DNA of 25,048 bases from a virus. Below are positions 1 to 5,706 of the stretch, piece by piece. Each line of letters begins with the position of its first letter. Within the stretch, counting starts at the first letter, position 1. The stretch spans positions 1 to 25,048 of the IMG/VR virus record IMGVR_UViG_3300021963_000609, one strand, 5' to 3'. The position numbers and the translations under genes are program-made. The notes beneath the pieces are model-generated. The model saw nothing but the letters and a program-made list of their open reading frames with translations. It had not been told where the DNA came from and ran no database searches.

Positions 1-1
1 C

Positions 2-286
2 TCAGGTGAATATAATATTGATAGAGTTAGAATTTATGATAATGGAATTCTTGTAGATGACCATAAAGAAAAAATGAGTGGATGGATGCACCCATTAGTT
101 CCAGATGATGTTCGTATGCCTATGTGGGAATATGTTCATTCTATGAGAAGTAAATTCCATAGAGATAAACCACCACTTGAAGAAGTCCTTCATGGATTTG
201 TAGATAGACTAGGAGCAATATTTGCTGCTTTAGGGAGTGCTGGTGTTACCGCATTTAGGTTTTTTAGAGCTGGAAGAGGAATGTAA
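2..286 (+). CDS. 3' end of an unrecognised phage protein (5' partial)
   Basis: The frame is open from the first complete codon at base 2 to a TAA at 284-286, so the gene starts upstream of the window. A methionine at base 74 is internal to this open frame. The visible 94 residues are mixed polar and hydrophobic. The part after about residue 60 is richer in Ala, Gly and Phe and ends in a basic tail (RFFRAGRGM). I do not recognise the family. The last 57 bases overlap the 3' end of the convergent minus-strand gene ending at 230, so the two genes share their ends and no terminator separates them. Function is unknown. Confidence 0.6.
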   Translation, partial: SGEYNIDRVRIYDNGILVDDHKEKMSGWMHPLVPDDVRMPMWEYVHSMRSKFHRDKPPLEEVLHGFVDRLGAIFAALGSAGVTAFRFFRAGRGM

Positions 287-481
287 TTCTTCTTCTCTTC
301 TTCTCTGGGCGTCAATACCAAATGTGGATAAGGTGGATGTGAATACTGCTGCTACAAAAGTGGGGTCCATCTTATTCATTACTCCCATATAACCAAGTGT
401 GAGCATACCAGCAGACCAAATCAACACTGCCATTCTAACAAAAGCAACCATACAAATATTGTCCTTAAATTTTTTATTCAT
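230..481 (-). CDS. small membrane protein, possibly holin-like
   Basis: An 83-residue protein. I chose the ATG at 481-479 because it is preceded by a good Shine-Dalgarno (GGAAGGGAG) and overlaps the stop of the upstream gene as ATGA, implying translational coupling. One clear hydrophobic segment (about residues 9-34) is followed by a second, weaker one (about 37-52). After that comes a charged, Ser- and Lys-rich tail with QRRREEE. A short protein with two hydrophobic segments, a DPTFVAAVFTSTLSTFGID-like second segment and a charged tail would fit a small phage holin, but no motif proves it. It is the last gene of a three-gene minus-strand operon. Confidence 0.6.
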   Translation of the reverse strand: MNKKFKDNICMVAFVRMAVLIWSAGMLTLGYMGVMNKMDPTFVAAVFTSTLSTFGIDAQRRREEELHSSSSSKKPKCGNTSTP

Positions 482-669
482 CTCCCTTCCTGTCGATGTA
501 TCCAGGTTTTGAGTTCTGAAAGATATAGTCTTAATTCTTCTGCTTTTTCTAAATGCCAAACATTACCACTCTTGAAATATTCTTGAGTGTGGTTATCAAT
601 TGCTTTTAGTATATTATGTATCGGTGCGTTCCAAGGCTCACGATTGGGAGTATTCCATTCTCTTGGCAT
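478..669 (-). CDS. conserved small cyanophage protein, function unknown
   Basis: A 63-residue soluble protein rich in Trp (WNTP, WNAP, VWH, TWIH) with a mainly helical second half (HLEKAEELRLYLSELKTWIH). No catalytic motif is visible. The ATG lies three bases after the stop of the Lys/Gly-rich microprotein upstream, with GTGAGG immediately before it. Its stop overlaps the start of the membrane-protein gene downstream (ATGA). The tight packing says the three are co-translated from one late transcript. I recall similar short Trp-containing proteins in other T4-like cyanophages but cannot name a function. Confidence 0.65.
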   Translation of the reverse strand: MPREWNTPNREPWNAPIHNILKAIDNHTQEYFKSGNVWHLEKAEELRLYLSELKTWIHRQEGR

Positions 670-672
670 ACC

Positions 673-786
673 TCACTTTTTTTTACCCCCATTCTTTGCT
701 TTTTTAGCAGTAGCATTACCTTGATTTTGTTTGGATTGCTTACCGCCAGCAGATCCTTTCTTACCTTTGTTTGCAGACTTTGCCAC
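673..786 (-). CDS. Lys/Gly-rich basic microprotein with GTG start
   Basis: A 37-residue frame starting at GTG (786-784) and ending with TGA at 675-673. The product is almost entirely Lys, Gly, Ala, Asn, Gln and Ser (AKSANKGKKGSAGGKQ at the start, AKKAKNGGKKK at the end). It has no ATG in frame. GGGACGG lies four bases upstream as a possible Shine-Dalgarno. A TATAAATA late promoter sits 46 bases upstream on the same strand. The stop is three bases from the next gene's ATG. Low-complexity basic composition suggests nucleic-acid or membrane-surface binding, but this is inference. A different frame over the same bases (791-606) would run through the next gene and looks like a shadow. Confidence 0.5.
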   Translation of the reverse strand: MAKSANKGKKGSAGGKQSKQNQGNATAKKAKNGGKKK

Positions 787-831
787 TGCACCGTCCCAGT
801 TTATACAATGATATTTATGGAAAATGGTTTC

Positions 832-839
832 TATTTATA
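832..839 (-). promoter_or_regulatory. late promoter for the minus-strand small-gene operon
   Basis: TATAAATA read on the minus strand (839 to 832), a perfect match to the T4 late promoter. It lies 46 bases before the GTG start of the microprotein. It is back to back with the psbA promoter cluster (866-899, plus strand), making this a divergent promoter region. Confidence 0.6.
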
Positions 840-865
840 CTGTGCCACTTAAGTAATTGGACCTA

Positions 866-899
866 TTGACAGGATTTCCTAACACTGTTATTATAAATA
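866..899 (+). promoter_or_regulatory. composite sigma70 and late promoter of psbA
   Basis: TTGACA at 866-871, a 17-base spacer and TATTAT at 889-894 form a near-consensus host sigma70 promoter. The late element TATAAATA at 892-899 overlaps the -10 box, starting three bases into it. Transcripts from both would start near 901-905, giving psbA a leader of about 160 bases. The same register is seen at psbD. Confidence 0.7.
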
Positions 900-1066
900 C
901 ATCAACAACATTAAAGAATGTAACAACTCCTTAATGTTTTGTAACTCCCATTAACCGAGACCTATGGGGAGTATAAAAACGTCTCTCATACCCACAGTGG
1001 AGGGTGCTGTGGGGAATAATCGTATCAGTTCGTCCCCCCGAACTTTTATTTAACTCTCTTAAAAAA
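900..1066 (+). other. structured psbA 5' leader
   Basis: This stretch contains several inverted repeats: AACATTAA (907-914) with TTAATGTT (931-938); CCCACAG (991-997) with CTGTGGG (1007-1013), a perfect 7-bp stem; and a C-run flanked by TTCG and CGAA (1028-1041). No clear Shine-Dalgarno precedes the psbA ATG at 1067. The leader could regulate translation or stability of psbA mRNA, but I cannot assign it to a known RNA family. Confidence 0.4.
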
Positions 1067-2149
1067 ATGACTGCTACACTTTCACGTCAACAATCACAAT
1101 CGAATATTTGGGAACAGTTTTGCAACTGGGTAACTTCAACTGACAACCGCCTCTATGTGGGTTGGTTCGGCGTTCTGATGATCCCCTGCCTGCTTGCTGC
1201 TACTACTTGCTTTATCATTGCTTTCATCGGTGCTCCCCCAGTGGACATTGATGGCATCCGCGAACCAGTTGCTGGTTCTCTGATGTACGGAAACAACATC
1301 ATCTCTGGTGCTGTTATTCCTTCGTCCAACGCGATTGGACTGCACTTCTACCCCATCTGGGAAGCTGCTTCTCTAGATGAGTGGCTGTACAACGGTGGTC
1401 CTTTCCAACTTGTTGTCTTCCACTTCCTCATTGGCATCTATGCTTATATGGGTCGTGAGTGGGAACTTTCCTACCGCCTAGGTATGCGTCCTTGGATCTG
1501 CGTTGCATACTCTGCACCTGTTGCTGCTGCTTCTGCAGTGTTCCTGGTCTATCCTTTTGGTCAAGGTTCTTTCTCTGACGCGATGCCCCTTGGTATCTCT
1601 GGTACTTTTAACTACATGCTTGTGTTCCAGGCAGAGCACAACATCCTGATGCACCCCTTCCACATGCTTGGTGTGGCTGGTGTGTTCGGCGGTTCTCTGT
1701 TCAGTGCAATGCACGGTTCTCTGGTTACTTCTTCGCTGGTTCGTGAAACCACTGAGCAAGAGTCACAGAACTATGGTTACAAGTTCGGTCAAGAAGAAGA
1801 GACCTATAATATCGTTGCTGCTCACGGTTATTTCGGACGCCTTATTTTCCAATATGCTTCTTTTAATAACTCCCGTTCGCTGCACTTCTTCCTTGCTGCT
1901 TGGCCTGTTGTAGGCATCTGGTTTGCTGCTTTAGGTGTAAGCACTATGGCTTTTAACCTTAACGGTTTTAATTACAACCAGAGTATTCTTGATTCACAAA
2001 ATCGTGTAATCAACTCTTGGGCGGATGTTCTTAATCGTGCCAACCTCGGTTTTGAAGTAATGCACGAAAGAAACGCACATAACTTCCCACTTGACCTTGC
2101 TGCTGCTGAAACCACTCCTGTGGCGATGACTGCACCTTCAATTGGTTGA
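1067..2149 (+). CDS. psbA: photosystem II D1 protein
   Basis: D1, the reaction-centre subunit that binds QB, pheophytin, P680 chlorophylls and the Mn4Ca cluster. In cyanophage infection it replaces photodamaged host D1. The frame is 360 residues, the normal length for D1 precursor. I start at ATG 1067 (MTATLSRQQ), not at an in-frame GTG upstream at 1004, because this matches the D1 N-terminus. There is one extra residue near the N-terminus, so local numbers are +1 to the usual ones. Visible ligands include Asp171 (SFSDAMP), Glu/His in [13 protein letters not shown], and the C-terminal [13 protein letters not shown] with the CtpA cleavage site. Glu is present at usual position 130 (MGREWELSY), the high-light D1 form. 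No intron interrupts it. A terminator follows. Confidence 0.97.
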   Translation: MTATLSRQQSQSNIWEQFCNWVTSTDNRLYVGWFGVLMIPCLLAATTCFIIAFIGAPPVDIDGIREPVAGSLMYGNNIISGAVIPSSNAIGLHFYPIWEAASLDEWLYNGGPFQLVVFHFLIGIYAYMGREWELSYRLGMRPWICVAYSAPVAAASAVFLVYPFGQGSFSDAMPLGISGTFNYMLVFQAEHNILMHPFHMLGVAGVFGGSLFSAMHGSLVTSSLVRETTEQESQNYGYKFGQEEETYNIVAAHGYFGRLIFQYASFNNSRSLHFFLAAWPVVGIWFAALGVSTMAFNLNGFNYNQSILDSQNRVINSWADVLNRANLGFEVMHERNAHNFPLDLAAAETTPVAMTAPSIG

Positions 2150-2169
2150 TAAAAACTCAATAGTTTTTG

Positions 2170-2194
2170 AGAGACCTGAAAGGGTCTCTTTTTT
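2170..2194 (+). terminator. rho-independent terminator of psbA
   Basis: GAGACC (2171-2176) pairs with GGTCTC (2183-2188) around a short loop, extended by an A-T pair, and is followed by a run of T (2189-2194). It lies 20 bases after the psbA stop. Confidence 0.8.
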
Positions 2195-2202
2195 ATGCTT
2201 TC

Positions 2203-2240
2203 TTGACTAAATACTTAAAGTTATGCTATAATAACTTTAA
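2203..2240 (+). promoter_or_regulatory. sigma70 promoter with overlapping inverted repeat, upstream of endonuclease gene
   Basis: TTGACT (2203-2208), an 18-base spacer and TATAAT (2227-2232) make a strong sigma70-type promoter. A perfect 10-bp inverted repeat, TTAAAGTTAT (2215-2224) and ATAACTTTAA (2231-2240) with six bases between, covers the -10 box. It could be an operator. Alternatively it forms an RNA hairpin only in read-through transcripts, since initiation near 2239 would omit it. Confidence 0.6.
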
Positions 2241-2255
2241 TCACTTAAAAGAACT

Positions 2256-2693
2256 ATGAGAACTTGTAAAATCTGTAATCAATCAAAACCTCTTACTGAA
2301 TTTTATCAAACTGTAAGGAAAGGAAAACCTTATGGTTATCACGGAAAATGTAAAGAATGCTATATTAAAAAGCAACAAGAAAATTATGACCCATTAAAAC
2401 AAAGAGATGAAAATCTCAAACAAAGATATGGTAAGCATTTTGGATTAACACAATATAATACTCTTTTAGAAAATCAAGGACATAAGTGTGCTATTTGTGG
2501 AACTACTAATCCCAAAGGTAGAAAATCTGGAAGAGGTGGTTCAATAGATGTATTCTTTGTTGACCATAATCATAAAACTGGTGAAGTGAGGGGTTTACTT
2601 TGTAATGTCTGTAATAGAACTATTGGATATGTAAATGAGGATGTTGATTTGATTAGGAATATGATTGAATATGTTAAAAGAAATAATAACTAA
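2256..2693 (+). CDS. endonuclease VII-like HNH endonuclease, probable free-standing homing endonuclease
   Basis: A 145-residue nuclease of the recombination-endonuclease-VII type. An N-terminal zinc ribbon (C4-x2-C7, C32-x2-C35) precedes a second zinc site C78-x2-C81 and C116-x2-C119. These bracket the catalytic DHNH at residues 103-106, with Asn120 matching the essential Asn of T4 endonuclease VII. Its position directly after psbA, its own promoter and its small size fit a free-standing homing endonuclease that cuts in or near psbA-like alleles. Cyanophage S-PM2 is known to carry a free-standing homing endonuclease (F-CphI) next to psbA. I cannot tell whether this protein is the same family. 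A role as a Holliday-junction resolvase is the alternative. GC is much lower than in psbA. Confidence 0.8.
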   Translation: MRTCKICNQSKPLTEFYQTVRKGKPYGYHGKCKECYIKKQQENYDPLKQRDENLKQRYGKHFGLTQYNTLLENQGHKCAICGTTNPKGRKSGRGGSIDVFFVDHNHKTGEVRGLLCNVCNRTIGYVNEDVDLIRNMIEYVKRNNN

Positions 2694-2715
2694 ATAACTA
2701 AAAAGTATTTGTAAA

Positions 2716-3273
2716 ATGGACGCACAAGAACTTCGCAATCTTCAAGAAGCATATATGGAAGTTGTTGAAAATCAGCAACTTGATGAAATCTCTGATAGGA
2801 AAGTCAAGGGGATGTTAAGAAAGAGAGATGCACAAGATGTAGATAGTGGTGGTATAAGTGGTGCTTGGATGGCAAGACGCCGTGCTCATCAGGCAGCAGC
2901 AAGAAGAAATGTAAGAACAGGTTCAAATGTTCGTGTCGATTCTGATTTAGCAAAAGAAGAAGTAGATATTTACGACATCATCCTCTCACACTTACTTGAT
3001 GAAGGATATGCTGAAACACCAGAAGCAGCAGAAGCAATTATGGTGAATATGAGTGAAGAGTGGAAAGAAAATATTATGGAAATATCTGATAGAATGGTTA
3101 ATGCGGTAAAGAAAGCACGAGTAAAAAGAACTGATAGGTCACTGATGAGAGGTGATGGAAATAATTTCGCGGGTAATGTAGATAAGGAAACAAGAATGAA
3201 TGCTAGAATTCAAGCTAGAAATCAAAGAACTGGTAGTAATGTTGAACCTTCATTTACTCGTAGGCATCAGTAA
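2716..3273 (+). CDS. unknown phage protein with internal duplication and EGYAET repeat domain
   Basis: A 185-residue, highly charged protein. The N-terminus (MDAQELRNLQEAYMEVVE) is helical. A central module (about residues 91-118, LLDEGYAETPEAAEAIM then NMSEEW) is shared almost exactly with the next gene. The flanks repeat one another: EISDR, a basic stretch, then RN-x-RTGSNV, at about residues 24-74 and again at about 121-176. This suggests an internal duplication. Similar EGYA-x-T modules occur in other T4-like cyanophage proteins, but I know no function. A structural or scaffold role is only a guess. No good Shine-Dalgarno precedes the ATG. A strong terminator follows at 3305-3328. Confidence 0.75.
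   Translation: MDAQELRNLQEAYMEVVENQQLDEISDRKVKGMLRKRDAQDVDSGGISGAWMARRRAHQAAARRNVRTGSNVRVDSDLAKEEVDIYDIILSHLLDEGYAETPEAAEAIMVNMSEEWKENIMEISDRMVNAVKKARVKRTDRSLMRGDGNNFAGNVDKETRMNARIQARNQRTGSNVEPSFTRRHQ
2995..3064 (+). repeat. 70-base direct repeat, copy 1
   Basis: Bases 2995-3064 and 3529-3598 are the same length and differ only in an eight-base middle segment (3015-3022 against 3549-3556). The last 42 bases are identical. The repeat encodes the EGYA...AEAIMVNMSEEW module in both genes. Such identity at synonymous positions points to a recent duplication or gene conversion. Confidence 0.85.
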
Positions 3274-3304
3274 TAAAATATAAAAAAATCAATCAATCAA
3301 ACAA

Positions 3305-3328
3305 GAGAGTTCATTACTCTCTTTTTTT
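3305..3328 (+). terminator. rho-independent terminator
   Basis: GAGAGT (3305-3310) and ACTCTC (3316-3321) form a perfect 6-bp stem with a five-base loop, followed by seven T. It closes the gene ending at 3273. Confidence 0.85.
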
Positions 3329-3336
3329 ATAAATTT

Positions 3337-3344
3337 TATAAATA
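3337..3344 (+). promoter_or_regulatory. late promoter
   Basis: A perfect TATAAATA, 23 bases before the ATG at 3367, in an AT-only spacer directly after a terminator. It predicts late expression of the downstream gene from a leader of about 15 bases. Confidence 0.65.
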
Positions 3345-3366
3345 ATAAAAAATATAAATTAATAAT

Positions 3367-3984
3367 ATGTCTCCTTACGAACATCGTCAGTTACTTAAGT
3401 TTTTATATTTTGAAGGATATGCTGACTCCTATCAGGAAGCTGATTATCTTCTTGAGGAGATGAATGATGATGACTTTTTATACTTATATGAAGAAGTAAT
3501 TGAAAACAAAAAAATAATCAATCGCCTTCTTGATGAAGGATATGCTGATACTCAACAAGCAGCAGAAGCAATTATGGTGAATATGAGTGAAGAGTGGAGA
3601 GACACTATTATAGAAAGAGAGGATAGTCCTTATGAGAAAGCATCTGATGCTGCATTAGATAAAAGATATGGATATGGTAGAGCATCTGGTGATAAGCGTT
3701 CTTTCGGTAGAGCAGCAAACCGTTCATCTGCTGCCGCTGCTCTTCGTGCTATTAGAAGAGGTGAAAGAAGTGGTAGTGGAACTTCAAGAGAAGCAGGTGC
3801 TGATGCAGTTCATCAGGGTTGGGCAAGAACTGCTAAAACAAGTACAGACCAAACACCAGAAAAGAAAGAAAGAAGAGCAAAACTTGCTAATACATCATAT
3901 TCAAATCTTCCCGATGATGAAAAGGAAAAGGATAGAGTATCTTTTGATGCTGTAAGAGCAACTTATAATAGAAACAAAAGATAA
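3367..3984 (+). CDS. unknown protein with two EGYAD modules
   Basis: A 205-residue protein. Residues about 8-45 (LLKFLYFEGYADSYQEADYLLEEM) are a diverged version of the module at about 52-80 (LLDEGYADTQQAAEAIM, MSEEWRDTI). The second copy is nearly identical in DNA to the module of the upstream gene. The rest is basic, Arg-, Ser- and Gly-rich (SGDKRSFGRAANRSSAAAALRAIRRGERSGSG) and looks unstructured, ending in charged RNKR. A late promoter and terminators on both sides make it a single late transcription unit, suggesting a virion or assembly role. That is inference; no catalytic residues are visible. Confidence 0.75.
   Translation: MSPYEHRQLLKFLYFEGYADSYQEADYLLEEMNDDDFLYLYEEVIENKKIINRLLDEGYADTQQAAEAIMVNMSEEWRDTIIEREDSPYEKASDAALDKRYGYGRASGDKRSFGRAANRSSAAAALRAIRRGERSGSGTSREAGADAVHQGWARTAKTSTDQTPEKKERRAKLANTSYSNLPDDEKEKDRVSFDAVRATYNRNKR
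3529..3598 (+). repeat. 70-base direct repeat, copy 2
   Basis: Partner of 2995-3064: the first 20 and last 42 bases are identical to copy 1, with eight substituted bases between. It is in frame in both host genes. Confidence 0.85.
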
Positions 3985-3990
3985 TAAAAA

Positions 3991-4013
3991 AGGAGGGATA
4001 AAACCCTCCTTTA
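3991..4013. terminator. bidirectional terminator between convergent genes
   Basis: AGGAGGG (3991-3997) pairs with CCCTCCT (4004-4010) around ATAAAA. A short T-run follows on the plus strand, and a six-A run (3985-3990) gives a T-run on the minus strand. It therefore serves the gene ending at 3984 and the minus-strand gene ending at 4017. Confidence 0.8.
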
Positions 4014-4016
4014 ACT

Positions 4017-4220
4017 TTATTTGGAACTTACAAAATCATTAATGATTTCTGCTTGTTCTAGAACTTGATTGAGTGTTGGAAAATCTGGATAATCCATTGG
4101 TACTTCTTTTTTCTCAACCTCATTCCAACGAACAGCAGTATCGTACTCTATACTAAACTGGTCATTAAGCATATTGTATGCTTGCTTAAAGATTTCAAAT
4201 CGAAGTTCATAAGGTGTCAT
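4017..4220 (-). CDS. conserved small cyanophage protein, function unknown
   Basis: A 67-residue acidic, aromatic-rich protein (MTPYELRFEIFKQAYNMLND at the start, ending INDFVSSK). I chose the ATG at 4220-4218 because AGGAGGA lies six bases upstream. An upstream in-frame ATG at 4256 has no such site. The protein looks like a compact helical fold, with no catalytic motif. I recall close relatives in many T4-like cyanophages, without a function. It is the only minus-strand gene between psbA and psbD. It has its own strong sigma70-type promoter and shares a bidirectional terminator, so it is probably an early or host-polymerase-transcribed gene. Confidence 0.8.
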   Translation of the reverse strand: MTPYELRFEIFKQAYNMLNDQFSIEYDTAVRWNEVEKKEVPMDYPDFPTLNQVLEQAEIINDFVSSK

Positions 4221-4262
4221 AGGTATCCTCCTAATGTGTGTGATGTGTGTTTCCACTAAGAC

Positions 4263-4290
4263 ATTATATCATAAATCATCAAAAAGTCAA
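4263..4290 (-). promoter_or_regulatory. sigma70 promoter for the minus-strand small gene
   Basis: On the minus strand, TTGACT (4290-4285), a 16-base spacer and TATAAT (4268-4263) stand about 40 bases before the ATG at 4220. This is a near-consensus host-type promoter. Confidence 0.7.
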
Positions 4291-4317
4291 GTAATAATAA
4301 AAACCTATCCTCAGTTT

Positions 4318-4376
4318 TCTGAAGCAACTCCTGTTGCTCTGACTGCTTCTTCTATCGGTTGATAACAACTGAATAA
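4318..4376 (+). pseudogene. displaced psbA 3' tail
   Basis: Bases 4318-4362 read SEATPVALTASSIG and a TGA stop, matching the D1 C-terminus in 10 of the last 14 positions. The DNA match to the psbA end at 2106-2163 is about 46 of 58 bases and runs past the stop codon (GGTTGATAAxAACTxAATA), so it is homology and not chance. No start or upstream psbA sequence is present. It is an orphan 3' fragment 2.2 kb downstream of the intact gene, followed by a strong terminator. Its stop-codon region also supplies the -35 box of a promoter. Confidence 0.85.
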
Positions 4377-4386
4377 CTGATATAAT
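4359..4386 (+). promoter_or_regulatory. sigma70 promoter within the psbA-tail remnant
   Basis: TTGATA (4359-4364), a 16-base spacer and TATAAT (4381-4386). Initiation near 4393 would fall inside the 5' arm of the following terminator hairpin, so transcripts starting here would escape it and could express the microprotein and psbD. Confidence 0.5.
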
Positions 4387-4387
4387 T

Positions 4388-4413
4388 AGAGGGTGTAACA
4401 ACCCTCTTTTTTT
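4388..4413 (+). terminator. terminator after the psbA-tail remnant
   Basis: AGAGGGT (4388-4394) pairs perfectly with ACCCTCT (4401-4407) around a six-base loop, followed by a T-run to 4413. It probably is the original terminator of a former psbA allele. Confidence 0.8.
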
Positions 4414-4536
4414 ATGTCTCATAATAATCAACATCATCCTATGGAACCCTGGATCATCTGGGTAGGTGTAGGTATGATGGCCTTTACGGTTCTTATATTT
4501 GTCTTATTCACTCTCGGTCAGATGTATTGGGGATAA
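4414..4536 (+). CDS. 40-aa single-span membrane microprotein upstream of psbD
   Basis: A 40-residue frame: a short polar, His-rich start (MSHNNQHHPMEPW), then one long hydrophobic helix (about residues 13-36, IIWVGVGMMAFTVLIFVLF) and a TLGQMYWG end. Size and topology resemble the single-helix small subunits of photosystem II or cytochrome b6f, and it sits 68 bases before psbD. I do not recognise it as any named subunit; a photosystem link is inference from position. There is no Shine-Dalgarno; the ATG follows the terminator T-run directly. A shorter start at 4441 (MEPW) is possible. Confidence 0.6.
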   Translation: MSHNNQHHPMEPWIIWVGVGMMAFTVLIFVLFTLGQMYWG

Positions 4537-4549
4537 GCACAAACACTCA

Positions 4550-4583
4550 TTGACTCCTTTGTTAAGAGATGTTAACATAAATA
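4550..4583 (+). promoter_or_regulatory. composite sigma70 and late promoter of psbD
   Basis: TTGACT (4550-4555), a 17-base spacer and TAACAT (4573-4578) form a moderate sigma70 promoter. CATAAATA (4576-4583), a late-promoter variant, overlaps it from the fourth base of the -10 box, the same register as at psbA. A strong AAGGAGG (4596-4602) then precedes the psbD ATG. Confidence 0.6.
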
Positions 4584-4604
4584 TGAGAAATAACTAAGGA
4601 GGTT

Positions 4605-5666
4605 ATGACTTCTTCTACACTTTCACAACCAATTCAACAACGAGGATGGTTTGATGTCCTGGATGACTGGCTTAAACGAGATCGCTTTGTATTTGTGGGT
4701 TGGTCTGGACTATTACTTTTTCCCACTGCTTATCTTGCCCTTGGTGGTTGGCTTACTGGCACAACGTTTGTTACGAGTTGGTACACCCACGGGTTGGCGT
4801 CTAGTTACCTTGAGGGTGCTAATTTCCTTACGGCAGCTGTGTCAACGCCTGCAGATTCTATGGGTCATTCTCTTCTTCTACTTTGGGGTCCTGAGGCTCA
4901 AGGGGATATCGTCAGGTGGTTCCAACTTGGGGGACTATGGACTTTTGTGGCACTTCACGGATCTTTCGCTCTGATTGGATTCATGCTTCGCCAGTTTGAG
5001 ATTGCTCGATTGGTTGGTATCCGTCCTTATAACGCAATCGCATTTTCCGGTCCGATTGCAGTATTCGTTTCTGTATTTCTGATGTATCCACTGGGACAAT
5101 CCAGTTGGTTTTTTGCTCCATCATTCGGTGTGGCAGCAATCTTCAGGTTCCTGCTCTTCCTTCAGGGTTTCCATAACTGGACCCTTAACCCCTTCCATAT
5201 GATGGGAGTTGCTGGTATACTAGGAGGAGCACTACTCTGTGCTATTCATGGTGCAACGGTAGAAAACACACTATTTGAAGATGGTGATCAAGCAAACACA
5301 TTCAAAGCATTTGAACCTACACAAGAAGAAGAAACCTATTCAATGGTTACTGCTAACCGTTTCTGGTCGCAAATCTTTGGAATTGCTTTTAGTAACAAGC
5401 GTTGGCTTCACTTCTTTATGCTCTTTGTTCCTGTCATGGGTCTTTGGACTTCTTCTATTGGTATCATCGGTCTTGCACTTAACCTGCGTGCTTATGATTT
5501 TGTATCGCAGGAGATAAGGGCAGCAGAAGATCCAGAATTTGAAACTTTTTATACAAAGAACGTGCTTCTTAACGAAGGCTTACGTGCTTGGATGGCTCCT
5601 GTAGACCAACCTGGAGCAAACTTCCAGTTTCCCGAAGAGGTTCTTCCGAGAGGTAATGCACTATAA
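4605..5666 (+). CDS. psbD: photosystem II D2 protein
   Basis: D2, the partner of D1 in the photosystem II core; it binds QA and carries TyrD and the non-haem iron His ligands. The frame is 353 residues, the normal length. Family hallmarks run throughout: [20 protein letters not shown] near the start, [54 protein letters not shown] and the invariant end [12 protein letters not shown]. The Shine-Dalgarno AAGGAGG ends two bases before the ATG, which fixes the start. No terminator follows directly. The next gene, an endonuclease, is reached by read-through or its own late promoter. A second copy of the last ten codons lies at 6299-6331. Confidence 0.97.
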   Translation: MTSSTLSQPIQQRGWFDVLDDWLKRDRFVFVGWSGLLLFPTAYLALGGWLTGTTFVTSWYTHGLASSYLEGANFLTAAVSTPADSMGHSLLLLWGPEAQGDIVRWFQLGGLWTFVALHGSFALIGFMLRQFEIARLVGIRPYNAIAFSGPIAVFVSVFLMYPLGQSSWFFAPSFGVAAIFRFLLFLQGFHNWTLNPFHMMGVAGILGGALLCAIHGATVENTLFEDGDQANTFKAFEPTQEEETYSMVTANRFWSQIFGIAFSNKRWLHFFMLFVPVMGLWTSSIGIIGLALNLRAYDFVSQEIRAAEDPEFETFYTKNVLLNEGLRAWMAPVDQPGANFQFPEEVLPRGNAL

Positions 5667-5676
5667 AGGTTATTTT

Positions 5677-5684
5677 TATAAATA
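5677..5684 (+). promoter_or_regulatory. late promoter of the second endonuclease gene
   Basis: A perfect TATAAATA ending at 5684. Initiation about six bases later, near 5690, would fall inside the 5' arm of the start-codon hairpin at 5683-5706. Confidence 0.65.
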
Positions 5685-5706
5685 GTATTACCCTGTGGTA
5701 ATACTA
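5683..5706 (+). promoter_or_regulatory. hairpin covering the endonuclease start codon
   Basis: TAGTATTACC (5683-5692) pairs perfectly with GGTAATACTA (5697-5706) around the loop CTGT. The 3' arm ends on the A of the ATG at 5706 and covers the ribosome-binding region. Read-through RNA from psbD would contain the full stem; RNA started at the late promoter would not. Confidence 0.7.

Noticed and set aside
606-852. Open frames 616-852 (+) and 606-791 (-)
   Set aside because: They cross the start of a well-supported minus-strand gene and the divergent promoter region, and the products show no protein-like features.
1136-1759. Minus-strand open frames inside psbA (1136-1345 and 1478-1759)
   Set aside because: They are the antisense of strongly conserved D1 codons, with no ribosome site and odd His/Cys/Arg-rich products.
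1067-2149. Group I intron in psbA, as in phage S-PM2
   Set aside because: The D1 frame is continuous and full length; no intron is present in either psbA or psbD.
3655-3955. Frame 3668-3955 (+) inside the repeat-domain gene
   Set aside because: It is an out-of-frame reading of the Arg/Ser-rich tail with a low-complexity product.
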